Assembly (NCBI RefSeq): GCF_030315685.1
Contig: NZ_JASXSI010000004.1
Coordinates: 1-64,000, forward strand
DNA length: 64,000 nt
Direction: 5' to 3'
Origin: Gordonia sp. ABSL11-1
Lineage (GTDB): Bacteria > Actinomycetota > Actinomycetes > Mycobacteriales > Mycobacteriaceae
Part shown: one piece after another, positions 32,973 to 41,622 of the stretch
How positions within the stretch are numbered: position 1 is the stretch's first letter
Layout of the letters: each line of letters begins with the position of its first letter
Translations under genes and position numbers: made by a program
Notes under the pieces: generated by a model
Database searches by the model: none
What the model was told of the DNA's origin: nothing
The model's input: only the letters and a program-made list of their open reading frames with translations

Positions 32973-34268
32973 TCAGAGAGCGGCGACCGGAGTCGACGAC
33001 GCCGCTCGCAGATGATCACGGAGAGTGTGGGTCTCGTACTCATGCCGGTACAACCCGCGGCGTCGCAGGATGGGGACCAGTTCGTCGACGATGACATCGA
33101 GCCCGTCGACGAGCACGTCGGGCTGCAGATTGAACCCGTCGATCGCGCCGGAGTGAAACCAGTCCTCGATGTGGTCAGCGAGTTGTTCTGGTGTGCCGAC
33201 GAATCCGGCATGCCCGGACCCGGTGTACCGCGTCTGCTTGAGGTACTCACGTACGGTCGGACTGGTTCGCCTGATCTGCGCCACGATCGACTCACGGAAC
33301 CCGACGCTGCCAGCGAAGGTCTGAAGATCAGCAGGTGCGGCCAGAACCTCTTCCGGGAACGGTTCGTCGAGCTCCAGTTTCGACGCGTCGTACCCGATGG
33401 CCTGCGACAACCACCCGATGGAGTACGACGCCGGGCCACGGTCGTGCAGCTCATCGCTGCGGCGGCGCGCCTCCTCCTCCGTACTGCCCAGCGAGAGCAG
33501 TAGCCCCGGCAGGATCTTGACGTCGTCAGGCGAGCGGCCGGCGTCCTGCGCGAGACCCTTCACGAGCCGGTAGTGCTCGATGGCCTTGTCCTTGGTCAGC
33601 TCCGCGGCGAAGACACCTTCGGCGACGCGACCCGCCAACGCGCGACCCTTGGCGGAACCACCCGCCTGGAACAGCACCGGGTGTCCCTGTTGCGAGGGGG
33701 GAATCCGCAGGCGGGTGTCGACCGAGAAGTGGTCACCGCGATGGTGGACATCCTCTCCCGTCGCTGCCGACTCCCACAGTGCGCGCACCACATCGACGAA
33801 CTCGCTCGCACGCTCGTAACGGTCGTCGCGAACCGGGACGTCGGGCAATCCGAAGTTGCGGGCCGGCACGGTGCCGCGGGTGGTGACGATGTTCCACGCT
33901 GCTCGGCCACCGGACGCGTGGTCTAGCGACAGCAGACGCTCGGCGAGTTCGACGGGATCGTTGAACGTCGTCGACGCGGTGGAGACGAGCCCGACGTTCT
34001 CGGTCGCCCCCGCCACGAAGCCCCAGTTGACCGTCGGTTCCAGGTGGGCCGGGTTCGCGTCATAGGCCGGGTCGCCGAGTGCCGGGACGTCGGCGAGGAA
34101 CAGGGCGTCCAGTGTGCCACGCTCAGCGGCCGCGCCGATCCGTCGCCAGTAGCCGGGATCGACGAAGGATCGCGCCGTCAGCTCGGGCGACTGCCACGCT
34201 GCGGGGAGATACCCGAGGACGAGCACGTTGATCCCGAGGATGACGTGTCCGTCGCGGCGATCGGTCAT
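32973..34268 (-). CDS. NtaA/SnaA/DszA-family FMNH2-dependent monooxygenase
   Basis: A 431-aa long LLM protein, the counterpart of the one at 4640. It shows GINVLVLGYLPAAWQSPELT, TASTTFNDPVELAERLLSLD, ASGGRAAWNIVTTRGTVPAR, GHPVLFQAGGSAKGRALAGR and a late GFVGTPEQLADHIEDWFHSG. The flavin- and phosphate-binding segments (NIVTT, QAGGS) are intact. It is the third gene of a minus-strand trio after a DszC-like enzyme and a short LLM paralogue, 58 bases downstream of the latter. The probable role is FMNH2-dependent cleavage of a heteroatom compound, with the reductase encoded elsewhere. Confidence 0.85.
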   Translation of the reverse strand: MTDRRDGHVILGINVLVLGYLPAAWQSPELTARSFVDPGYWRRIGAAAERGTLDALFLADVPALGDPAYDANPAHLEPTVNWGFVAGATENVGLVSTASTTFNDPVELAERLLSLDHASGGRAAWNIVTTRGTVPARNFGLPDVPVRDDRYERASEFVDVVRALWESAATGEDVHHRGDHFSVDTRLRIPPSQQGHPVLFQAGGSAKGRALAGRVAEGVFAAELTKDKAIEHYRLVKGLAQDAGRSPDDVKILPGLLLSLGSTEEEARRRSDELHDRGPASYSIGWLSQAIGYDASKLELDEPFPEEVLAAPADLQTFAGSVGFRESIVAQIRRTSPTVREYLKQTRYTGSGHAGFVGTPEQLADHIEDWFHSGAIDGFNLQPDVLVDGLDVIVDELVPILRRRGLYRHEYETHTLRDHLRAASSTPVAAL

Positions 34269-34326
34269 GGGTACTCCTGAAAGGCGTGTCGTGGTGCCGG
34301 CCGTTGACCTGGCACGAGGGGATGTG

Positions 34327-35241
34327 TCATAGCCACGGATATGGTTGCGGAACAGGAAATGCCGGGCGGCGCGGCGCTCGTGGTGCGATTGCGAGGGTCA
34401 GCGCCTCACGCAACGGCAACGTCGAGTCGGTCGTGGCGACACCGTCGACCAGGAGCTGACGCGCGGCGTGGAGCAGGTCGACGACTTCGACGTCGCCACC
34501 GTCGACAGCGGGGCTCAGCACGATACCGGTCGCGTCCGTCGGCACCTCGTCGCCGAGGCCGATGGCCACGATCGGCTGTCCGGTCGAGCCGATCACGAGA
34601 TCGACGTCGTCGGCGACATCCGGCACGCCGTCCGCGGCAGGGTCGCCGTACCACGCGAGGACCGACGGACCGTGCGGCGGTTCGGGCACCGTCAACGGAC
34701 CGGCGATCCGGTAGGCGTCGTCGATGTCGACGTGATCGATCTGATCGGATCGGACGAAGATCCCGGAGTCTCGTTCGCCGACAACGGACTCCAACGGCCA
34801 GCTGCGCTCCAGCGCCCGCACAGCACGTGCAGCGGACGCCACGTGGTGTGCTGCAGCGGATCTGTCGGCGAGACTGCCGGAGGCCACCCACGGGTCGATG
34901 ATTCCGACGGCGGAATCAGGAAGACCGAACACCGCACCGGTGCGGCCGGCCGACAGGTGGCCGAGTGAGGCGACGCGGCGCGCCAAGTTGTACGGATGGT
35001 CACGTCGTGGTGCGGCGGCCACGAGGGTGCGGGCGTTGGTCGTCCGCGCGGCGAGAACCGCAGCCGCGGCGCTGCTGTCGATGGTCGGCTGAGCCTGTCC
35101 TACGCGGCCGTCGAACCGATCGACGCCGAGGATCGTGAAGGCCAGCGGCAGCGCATCCCACTCGGCGACCAGGGTCCGGTCGTCGAGGAGTTGCAGCACT
35201 GTTCTACCGGTCAACCCCAGTGCGAGAAATGGTGCAGCCAT
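34327..35241 (-). CDS. Short luciferase-like protein, possible partner subunit
   Basis: A 304-aa LLM-like protein of the same length as the one at 5948 and in the same gene neighbourhood. DHPYNLARRVASLGHLSAGR aligns with the PYNLARR region of long NtaA-type enzymes, and YRIAGPLTVPEPPHGPSVLA with FFRVAGPLPVPAGPQGRPVL. The NIVTT and QAGGS segments are replaced by AVFGLPDSAVG and WYGDPAADG. The second half has few barrel landmarks. ATG 35241 starts 2 bases after the DszC-like stop; a TTG at 35247 that overlaps this stop is an alternative. It may be a catalytically silent subunit of the neighbouring monooxygenase. Confidence 0.68.
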   Translation of the reverse strand: MAAPFLALGLTGRTVLQLLDDRTLVAEWDALPLAFTILGVDRFDGRVGQAQPTIDSSAAAAVLAARTTNARTLVAAAPRRDHPYNLARRVASLGHLSAGRTGAVFGLPDSAVGIIDPWVASGSLADRSAAAHHVASAARAVRALERSWPLESVVGERDSGIFVRSDQIDHVDIDDAYRIAGPLTVPEPPHGPSVLAWYGDPAADGVPDVADDVDLVIGSTGQPIVAIGLGDEVPTDATGIVLSPAVDGGDVEVVDLLHAARQLLVDGVATTDSTLPLREALTLAIAPRAPRRPAFPVPQPYPWL

Positions 35242-35243
35242 GG

Positions 35244-36494
35244 TCAATTGCCCTGACCACCGCGGCCTGCCGCGAAGAGATTCGGGACAGGGTCGGTGCC
35301 GTTCACAAACCAGTCGCCCAGGATGCGGGCTTTGTAGACGCGCGGGTTGTGTGATGCCAGCGTCCGAGCGTTACGCCAGTGGCGGTCGAGGAGTTTCGTT
35401 GTCGACACCCCGGAAGCGCCGAGAGCGTCGAACACGGTGGTCGTCGCGGCGAGGGCGGCGTCGATGATGACGAGCTGCGCCTGATCGGTGGCCACCTGCG
35501 AGCTGCGGACACGGAACGACCGTTCGTCATCGTCGCCGGCGGCATGTGCTGTGGCCAGCCGATCGAGCTCGCGTGACGTCTGACGCAACGCGGCCTCCGC
35601 CGCGAACGCGTGCGCCGAGACACTTCCGATGACCTGCAGCAGTTGTGGATCCGACGCCGGCACGGGATCGAGACCCTGCGGGTAGTTCCGTCCGCGGGCC
35701 TTCAGCGCCGCGATCCCGTCCCGCAGCGTGGCACGGATGATCCCCGTCAGGACGGCGAGGATCGCCACTTGATAGAAGTGGCCCTGGTAGACGAACCGCT
35801 CGCTGACGGGAAAGACGTCGCCCTCCTCGGCGGGCACGTCGACGTAATTGGCGCTGCCACTGGCCGTCGTCTGTTGGCCGAAGCCGGTCCAGTCGTCGAT
35901 CAGATCGACACCCGGATCGTCGCGGCGGACGAGAGCCGTCAGCAGTCCGCCGTCGTCGGTGCGACCGATGACATCGAGCCAGTCGGCGAAGAGACTACCG
36001 GTGGCATAGAACTTCGCGCCGGTGACACGGTAGTCGTCGCCGTCTGGCCGGATGGTCGTCGCCATCGCCGCCAAAGTGCCGTTGTTGGCCTCGGTCCATC
36101 CTCCGCCGACGAACTCCCCCGCGAGGAATCGCTCGATCCACCGGTCGTTGGCCGCCGACTGCGGTGCGTTGAGACGGTCTTCCACGAATGCCAAATGGTT
36201 GCGCCAGACATGTGCGACGTTGGCGTCTGCCTCGGCCAACGCTGCCAGCACCGCGAAGGTCTGTTCCAGCGACGCCCCGAGTCCGCCACGCGCAATCGGT
36301 ATCCGGATGTGCCCCAACCCGGCATCCTTCAGCCATTGCACCTGCTCGTGCGCGAACTCTCGATTGCGTTCACGTTCGGTGTTGCCCTCCGCGATCCGGG
36401 CGAAGATCGGTGCGAACCGCTCGTCGAGCTCGTCGTCGGTGGCTGTCGCGGGCCGCAGGTAGACCGGCGCGATCGGCGCGTCGATGTCGCTCAT
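35244..36494 (-). CDS. DszC-like acyl-CoA dehydrogenase-fold monooxygenase
   Basis: A 416-aa protein of the DszC/SfnB class. The N-terminal domain has EGNTERERNREFAHEQVQWL and HIRIPIARGGLGASLEQTFA. The beta domain has GGGWTEANNGTLAAMATTIR, GAKFYATGSLFADWLDVIGR and GFGQQTTASGSANYVDVPAE. The C-terminus has LLDRHWRNARTLASHNPRVY, matching the same signature in the protein at 6859. Such enzymes use FMNH2 and O2. It is the first gene of the second monooxygenase operon, 69 bases downstream of the Eis-like gene. Substrate unknown; sulfur or a related heteroatom is inferred from the family. Confidence 0.85.
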   Translation of the reverse strand: MSDIDAPIAPVYLRPATATDDELDERFAPIFARIAEGNTERERNREFAHEQVQWLKDAGLGHIRIPIARGGLGASLEQTFAVLAALAEADANVAHVWRNHLAFVEDRLNAPQSAANDRWIERFLAGEFVGGGWTEANNGTLAAMATTIRPDGDDYRVTGAKFYATGSLFADWLDVIGRTDDGGLLTALVRRDDPGVDLIDDWTGFGQQTTASGSANYVDVPAEEGDVFPVSERFVYQGHFYQVAILAVLTGIIRATLRDGIAALKARGRNYPQGLDPVPASDPQLLQVIGSVSAHAFAAEAALRQTSRELDRLATAHAAGDDDERSFRVRSSQVATDQAQLVIIDAALAATTTVFDALGASGVSTTKLLDRHWRNARTLASHNPRVYKARILGDWFVNGTDPVPNLFAAGRGGQGN

Positions 36495-36563
36495 GGTCGT
36501 CACTTCCTGTCGAGAGTTGTTGTGGTGCAGCGCCACATACCGCAGCGTCTGGACGGGGGCGTG

Positions 36564-37763
36564 TCAGAACACGATCCCGGAGAACGGGAGTCGGTGCGCG
36601 CCGAACAGCACGTCGAGTCGTCGGACAGCGTCGACACGGTGCTCGACGACCTGCCCGACCGCGGCCAGGTTCCGCCAGCGGGTGCCGCCCAGATAAGTGG
36701 CGCCGAGTGCCGCGACACCGACGGTCACGTCGGGGTTGGCGCTCACGCGGCGCACCGACTTCGGGCCGATCTCGTAGACACCGGAGTTGGTGGGCAGCTG
36801 CGGATCGTCGACGGCGACGACGACGGGGTCCTCTTCGGCGTAGGTGCGCGCGGCGAGCGCCGCCTCCACGTCGACGAGTCGCAGCCAGGTCTCGTCGTGC
36901 TCAGGGCCCAGGTCGACGGCGCGGCGGTCGCCGACAGCGAGGGCGATCGGATCGTCGAGCGCCACGGCATCGACGGCGACCACATCCACCAGATCGAGGG
37001 AGAGCAGGTGGCGCCACAGTCCGGCACGGGCGTCGTCGTCGACCGCGACGAAGTCCGACACGGTTACCGTCCGTGACCTGCTGCCGAACCAGTGCTCCGG
37101 GTCCTCCGGCCGATACACCACGTACCCGTCGTCGACGCCGTTCGCACTGTGCACCGCGACATACACACTGGCGGAGTCACTCGCTCGCCGGATGCGTTGC
37201 AACTCCCACCACCCGTCCGGGCGGATGATGGTGCCGGTCGAGTCGACCCGGTCGGCGATCTCGGAGAGGAGATCCGTGGTCACCGCACCGTCCACCAGAC
37301 GGACCTGCCCGCGGTCAGGCAGCGTGGGTCGCAACCGGGCGCGTCGGAGATCCACGCGGACCGACCGCGCCGACGACGCGACGCCGTAACCGAACTGCTC
37401 GTAGATGACCGCCTCCGAGGCGCGGAGGGTCGCGACAATCTCCCCGCGACGGGCGAAGTCGTCGAACTGGGCGGCGATCAGCCGACGCAGAACCCCCTGA
37501 CGGCGGTGGGTCGGCAGCACGCCGATGTGGGTGACCGCGGCGTGTGGCACGTGCGCACCGCCAGGGACCACGAGCCGACTGGTGTACGCGTCGGCCCCGC
37601 CGACGACCACGCCGTCGTCGACGGCCCCGATGAAGCGGCCGGGTTCGGTGATGGCGGTGGCGTCGACGTCCCAGGCGGGGAGTCCGACCATCGAACGGAA
37701 GAAGGCGCTCAGCGCCGACCTCACCTCATCCGGCGTCGACAGCGTGCGGATCTCAACGCTCAT
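36564..37763 (-). CDS. eis: Eis-like GNAT N-acetyltransferase
   Basis: A 399-aa protein with the Eis architecture: N-terminal GNAT domain, second GNAT-like domain and a C-terminal SCP2-like domain. The acetyl-CoA loop is VTHIGVLPTHRRQGVLRRLI (about residues 78-96). YEQFGYG places Tyr126 where Eis has its catalytic acid, and the protein ends in SGIVF with a C-terminal Phe, whose carboxylate is the general base in Eis. The length matches Eis (about 400). Eis acetylates aminoglycosides and protein lysines at several positions. The symbol is by family only; the natural substrate is unknown. It is probably transcribed upstream of the second monooxygenase trio. Confidence 0.85.
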   Translation of the reverse strand: MSVEIRTLSTPDEVRSALSAFFRSMVGLPAWDVDATAITEPGRFIGAVDDGVVVGGADAYTSRLVVPGGAHVPHAAVTHIGVLPTHRRQGVLRRLIAAQFDDFARRGEIVATLRASEAVIYEQFGYGVASSARSVRVDLRRARLRPTLPDRGQVRLVDGAVTTDLLSEIADRVDSTGTIIRPDGWWELQRIRRASDSASVYVAVHSANGVDDGYVVYRPEDPEHWFGSRSRTVTVSDFVAVDDDARAGLWRHLLSLDLVDVVAVDAVALDDPIALAVGDRRAVDLGPEHDETWLRLVDVEAALAARTYAEEDPVVVAVDDPQLPTNSGVYEIGPKSVRRVSANPDVTVGVAALGATYLGGTRWRNLAAVGQVVEHRVDAVRRLDVLFGAHRLPFSGIVF

Positions 37764-38046
37764 TCCGACGAGTATCGGCGCGAGCGTAGGCGAGATCGAG
37801 CGTTTCACCCGCGGCGATTTCATCGGAAGAATCGGGAATCGACAACTGCCGGACCCCATGGGGAAAGGACCTGTGTGACAACCGAACATCACCATCGAGA
37901 TCAGATCCGCTATTCCGGCGACTCGGACATCCGATCACGCTGAACCGAAGAGGTGCCGATATGCACACGCCCACCGTAGGGTCGGCCACCGACGTGCGCC
38001 GTCGACAATCGCCGGCGCCAATCACGAGGGAACGGCCCCACACATC

Positions 38047-39639
38047 ATGCGAATCGAACGTATCCGTCGGCGCGGCTTCGTCGTCGCCGTACTCGCTCTG
38101 ACGGTCGCCGTCGTCGCGACCGCCTGTGGCGGCGGAGGCGGCTCGGTGACATCGAAGAACCCTGCCGACACCCTGGTCGTCGGCCTGTACACCGAACCGA
38201 CGGCGATCGATCCACAGCGCGAGTACTTCTGGGAGACCTTCCGAGCGTCACGGAATGTCTACGAGCCGCTCGTGCAGGAGGTGCTGTCGACCGATCAGGG
38301 CGTGACGAAACTGGCGCCCGGTCTCGCGACGGCGTGGCGGTCCAACCCCGATGCCACCACATGGACGTTCGACCTGCGGCGCGGGGTGAAGTTCCACGAC
38401 GGCACCGACTTCGACGCGGCCGCACTGGACTTCAACGTCAAGCGCTTCAGCGATCCGTCGTTCGAGTTCTACGACGAGAAGAGTGTGGCGATGCTGAAAG
38501 CACGGTTCAGCGACCTCAAGAGCACCCGCATCGTTGATGACCACACCTACGAGTTCACCTTCAATCGGCCCTACCTGGGATTCCCGCGTCTGCTCGCCCA
38601 GTCCATCGGCTCGCCGCTCGTATTCAGCCCGGCCGCACTGCGGCAGTACGGCAACGACGGGTTGTCGGAGCATCCGACGGGTACCGGCCCCTACCGGTTC
38701 GTCGAGCGAAAGATCAACGACCACATCACGCTCGACCGCAATGACGCCTACTGGGGTGAGACACCGCAGCTGAAACGCCTGGTGTTCCGGACGATCCCGA
38801 ACAACCAGAGTCGGCTGGCCGCCTTTCAGAGTGGCGAGATCGACATCCTGACGCGCGTGCAACCCACCGACGTAGAACTGCTCGAGCGTCAGGGTGCGTC
38901 GGTGCCGAAGGGCACCGCGGCGCAACTCGACTACGTTTCCTTCCTGTTCGGCAACCGTTGGGCGCAGAACCCGCAAGTGCGCGAGGCCGTATCGCTCGCC
39001 ATCGACCGACAGGGTCTGGCCGACAACATCTACTCCGGCCACGCACAACCACTCTGGTCGTTTCTGAATCCCGGCAACGAGGCCTACGACCCGAATCTGC
39101 GTAACTACTCCTACGATCCGGACCGCGCACGGCAGGTGTTGTCCGGAGCCGGGCTCGGCAATGGTCAGGTGTCGTTCAACATCATCGCCGACCTCGCCGG
39201 CCAGCCCGAGGCGGAGGCCATCTCCGCGAACCTGAAGGCCGTCGGGATCAACGCGCCCGTCGTTGCCCTCGAGCGGGGCAACTACTCGTCGCGCATCTCC
39301 AATCCGCAATCCGACGACGGCTTCCACCTCGGCGAATACGGCGGAACGTACCCCGAGTGGGCACTGGAGGGATTCAACTCGACGGTCCTGGCCAACGGAG
39401 GTGAACGCTACGTCGATTACCCGGCGATCACCCGTGCACTCGACACCGCGCGCTACACCAGCGACCCGAACACGCGAATCGTCGACTGGCAGAACGCCGA
39501 CAAGGTGATCGCCGCGGACCACGCGGTCATCCCGACGGTGAACTTCACCCGCTACTACGCGATCTCACCCCAGGTTCGCGGCTTCGTCTGGCCCAACACG
39601 AACTGGTACGACCTCGGACCGGTGTCGAAGGAGAGCTGA
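38047..39639 (+). CDS. ABC importer substrate-binding lipoprotein (SBP_bac_5)
   Basis: A 530-aa family-5 binding protein. The signal peptide FVVAVLALTVAVVATAC ends in a lipobox, with the lipidated Cys at about residue 27, followed by GGGGGS. Landmarks are DTLVVGLYTEPTAIDPQREY, LAPGLATAWRSNPDATTWTF, DLRRGVKFHDGTDFDAAALD, HPTGTGPYRFVERKINDHIT and QNPQVREAVSLAIDRQGLAD. It captures a small solute for the permeases that follow (TGATG overlap with the first). This importer lies beside the second monooxygenase trio as the 16356 importer lies beside the first. It is only distantly similar to that protein, suggesting a different ligand. Confidence 0.92.
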   Translation: MRIERIRRRGFVVAVLALTVAVVATACGGGGGSVTSKNPADTLVVGLYTEPTAIDPQREYFWETFRASRNVYEPLVQEVLSTDQGVTKLAPGLATAWRSNPDATTWTFDLRRGVKFHDGTDFDAAALDFNVKRFSDPSFEFYDEKSVAMLKARFSDLKSTRIVDDHTYEFTFNRPYLGFPRLLAQSIGSPLVFSPAALRQYGNDGLSEHPTGTGPYRFVERKINDHITLDRNDAYWGETPQLKRLVFRTIPNNQSRLAAFQSGEIDILTRVQPTDVELLERQGASVPKGTAAQLDYVSFLFGNRWAQNPQVREAVSLAIDRQGLADNIYSGHAQPLWSFLNPGNEAYDPNLRNYSYDPDRARQVLSGAGLGNGQVSFNIIADLAGQPEAEAISANLKAVGINAPVVALERGNYSSRISNPQSDDGFHLGEYGGTYPEWALEGFNSTVLANGGERYVDYPAITRALDTARYTSDPNTRIVDWQNADKVIAADHAVIPTVNFTRYYAISPQVRGFVWPNTNWYDLGPVSKES

Positions 39640-40712
39640 TGTCGACCACCCTGATCGAGACGGACGCCGACGTCGGCGCCGACGAGCCCGATGCACCCAA
39701 ATCGCGCGCCGTCGAACCGACCGGTCGCTGGGATACGGTGCGTGCCGCGGCCCGTCGGCACCGCCTGGCACTACGGATTCTCGGTCGGGTGCTCCTTCTG
39801 GTCCCAGTGCTGTTCGTCATCTCGATCCTGGTGTTCTTGCTCGGCAAGGCGAGTCCCGGAGACCCAATCAAGGCCAGCCTGCACGGCGTGCTGTCGTCGG
39901 ATGCAGTTGCCGACCTCCAACAGGCGTACGGGCTGAACGACGGACTGGTCGCCCAGTACCTCGACTGGGTGTCGAGTCTGTTCACCGCAGGCGGCGGCCG
40001 GTCGATCATCAACGGCTCCAACGTGTTCGACACACTGGGAACGGCGTTCGTGAACACGTTGATCCTCACCGCCGCCGCGGTGTTCGTATCCGTGGTGTTC
40101 GGGGTGCTGATCGGAACCGTTGCGGCGCTCAATCACAACCGCTTCGTCGACCGCGCCATCATGCTGCTGGTGCAGATCGGTTCGAACCTGTCGGTCTACT
40201 GGTTCGGTCTGATCCTCATCTGGCTGTTCGCGCTGCAGTGGAAGGTGCTGCCTGCCACCGGTATGCGCGACCTCACCGGCAACGGCGGTGCCGCCGACCT
40301 CCTGCATCACCTGATCCTGCCCGCGTTCTCCGCAGCTCTCATCTCGATGCTCATCCTCGCGCGGTTCGCACGGGCCGGCGTGATCGAGAGCCTGGAATCG
40401 GACTACATCCGGACCGCGCGCAGCCAAGGGCTCCCCCAGTGGCGAATCCTGACGAAGCACGTCGGCCGCAACGTCGCACCGATCATCGTCACGACCACGG
40501 GTCTGGAGATCGGCACACTTCTCAGCGGCGCGGTGTTCGTCGAGTTCGTGTTCAGCTGGCCCGGTGTGGGTACCGACCTGATGAACGCCATCAGCGCCCA
40601 CGACTACCCAGTCATCCAGGGCGGCGTCATGTTGGTGACGGTGGTGTTCGTGCTCGTCAACCTGGTCACCGACGTCATCGCCGATCTGCTCGACCCCAGA
40701 CTCAGGAGCTGA
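39639..40712 (+). CDS. ABC importer permease, DppB-like
   Basis: A 357-aa membrane protein with an extended cytosolic N-terminus of about 45 residues before the first helix (VLLLVPVLFVISILVFLLGK). The DppB pattern continues with GKASPGDPIKASLHG, QQAYGLNDGLVAQYLDWVSS, the EAA loop RTARSQGLPQWRILTKHVGR and EIGTLLSGAVFVEFVFSWPG near the end. It forms the membrane channel with the next gene. It shares one base with the binding-protein stop, so translation is coupled. Confidence 0.92.
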   Translation: MSTTLIETDADVGADEPDAPKSRAVEPTGRWDTVRAAARRHRLALRILGRVLLLVPVLFVISILVFLLGKASPGDPIKASLHGVLSSDAVADLQQAYGLNDGLVAQYLDWVSSLFTAGGGRSIINGSNVFDTLGTAFVNTLILTAAAVFVSVVFGVLIGTVAALNHNRFVDRAIMLLVQIGSNLSVYWFGLILIWLFALQWKVLPATGMRDLTGNGGAADLLHHLILPAFSAALISMLILARFARAGVIESLESDYIRTARSQGLPQWRILTKHVGRNVAPIIVTTTGLEIGTLLSGAVFVEFVFSWPGVGTDLMNAISAHDYPVIQGGVMLVTVVFVLVNLVTDVIADLLDPRLRS

Positions 40713-40713
40713 T

Positions 40714-41622
40714 GTGACGATCTCGGACGATCAGGAGACGACGGCCGACGTCGAAGCGGGCGTGTCGTCGTCGGCCACTCGCCGATGGAATCGCCCTGCA
40801 TGGACCTACCACCGACAGTTGGTTCTCGCGGTCACCGTGCTGACGCTGGTGATAGTGGTGTCTGCTCTGGCGCCGTGGCTCGCTCCCTACGATCCAACGA
40901 TCGGGGACCCGGCGTCGCGATATCTGCAACCCGGTTCGGATGGACACCTGCTCGGAACGGACGAGCAGGGTCGCGACGTCCTGAGTCGCCTCATCTGGGG
41001 TGGTCGCGCCACGATCGTCCCGACCGCGATCGCGACCTCGGTCGCCGTGCTGATCGGCTCCGTCATCGGACTCCTGGCCGGTTGGTCGCGGTCGTGGGTG
41101 TCGTCCGCGGTCATGCGGATCATCGACATCCTGTTCGCGTTTCCCGTCGTCATCGTCGCCTTCGCGCTGGCCGAGGTAATCGGGATGGGCGTCTGGGTGG
41201 TGGCCTCTGCAGTGGTGTTCGCCGCAGTCCCCTACGTGACGCGGATCGTCTACGCCGAGACGCGACGCCAGCGCGAGCTGGAGTATGTCGAGGCATCCAT
41301 CGGGCTGGGCGCATCGTCGTGGACGATCCTGCGTTCGGAGATCTTGCCAAACGTGGGTGCGACCATCATCGTGTATTGGACCAGTCTCATCGGCATACTG
41401 ATCGTGTTGGCGTCGAGCCTCAGTGCACTGGGCATCGGCGTGCAGCCACCCACGCCCGATTGGGGGCGGATGGTCGCCGAAGGTGCAAAGGTCCTGATCT
41501 CGGGCAGCCCGTTCGTCGCGATCGTCCCGGGCGTCGCGATACTCATCGTGGGCCTCGCCTTCAACTGGCTCGGCGACGGCCTCCGTGACGTGCTCGACCC
41601 CCGCTGGAGCGCACACCGATGA
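40714..41622 (+). CDS. ABC importer permease, DppC-like
   Basis: A 302-aa membrane protein that begins at GTG 40714, one base after the previous stop. It has the DppC landmarks: first helix QLVLAVTVLTLVIVVSALAP, the motif LGTDEQGRDVLSRLIWGGRA, the EAA loop EASIGLGASSWTILRSEILP and SLSALGIGVQPPTPDWGRMV followed by the final helix FVAIVPGVAILIVGLAFNWL. It works with the DppB-like partner. Its end overlaps the ATPase start by ATGA. Confidence 0.92.
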   Translation: MTISDDQETTADVEAGVSSSATRRWNRPAWTYHRQLVLAVTVLTLVIVVSALAPWLAPYDPTIGDPASRYLQPGSDGHLLGTDEQGRDVLSRLIWGGRATIVPTAIATSVAVLIGSVIGLLAGWSRSWVSSAVMRIIDILFAFPVVIVAFALAEVIGMGVWVVASAVVFAAVPYVTRIVYAETRRQRELEYVEASIGLGASSWTILRSEILPNVGATIIVYWTSLIGILIVLASSLSALGIGVQPPTPDWGRMVAEGAKVLISGSPFVAIVPGVAILIVGLAFNWLGDGLRDVLDPRWSAHR

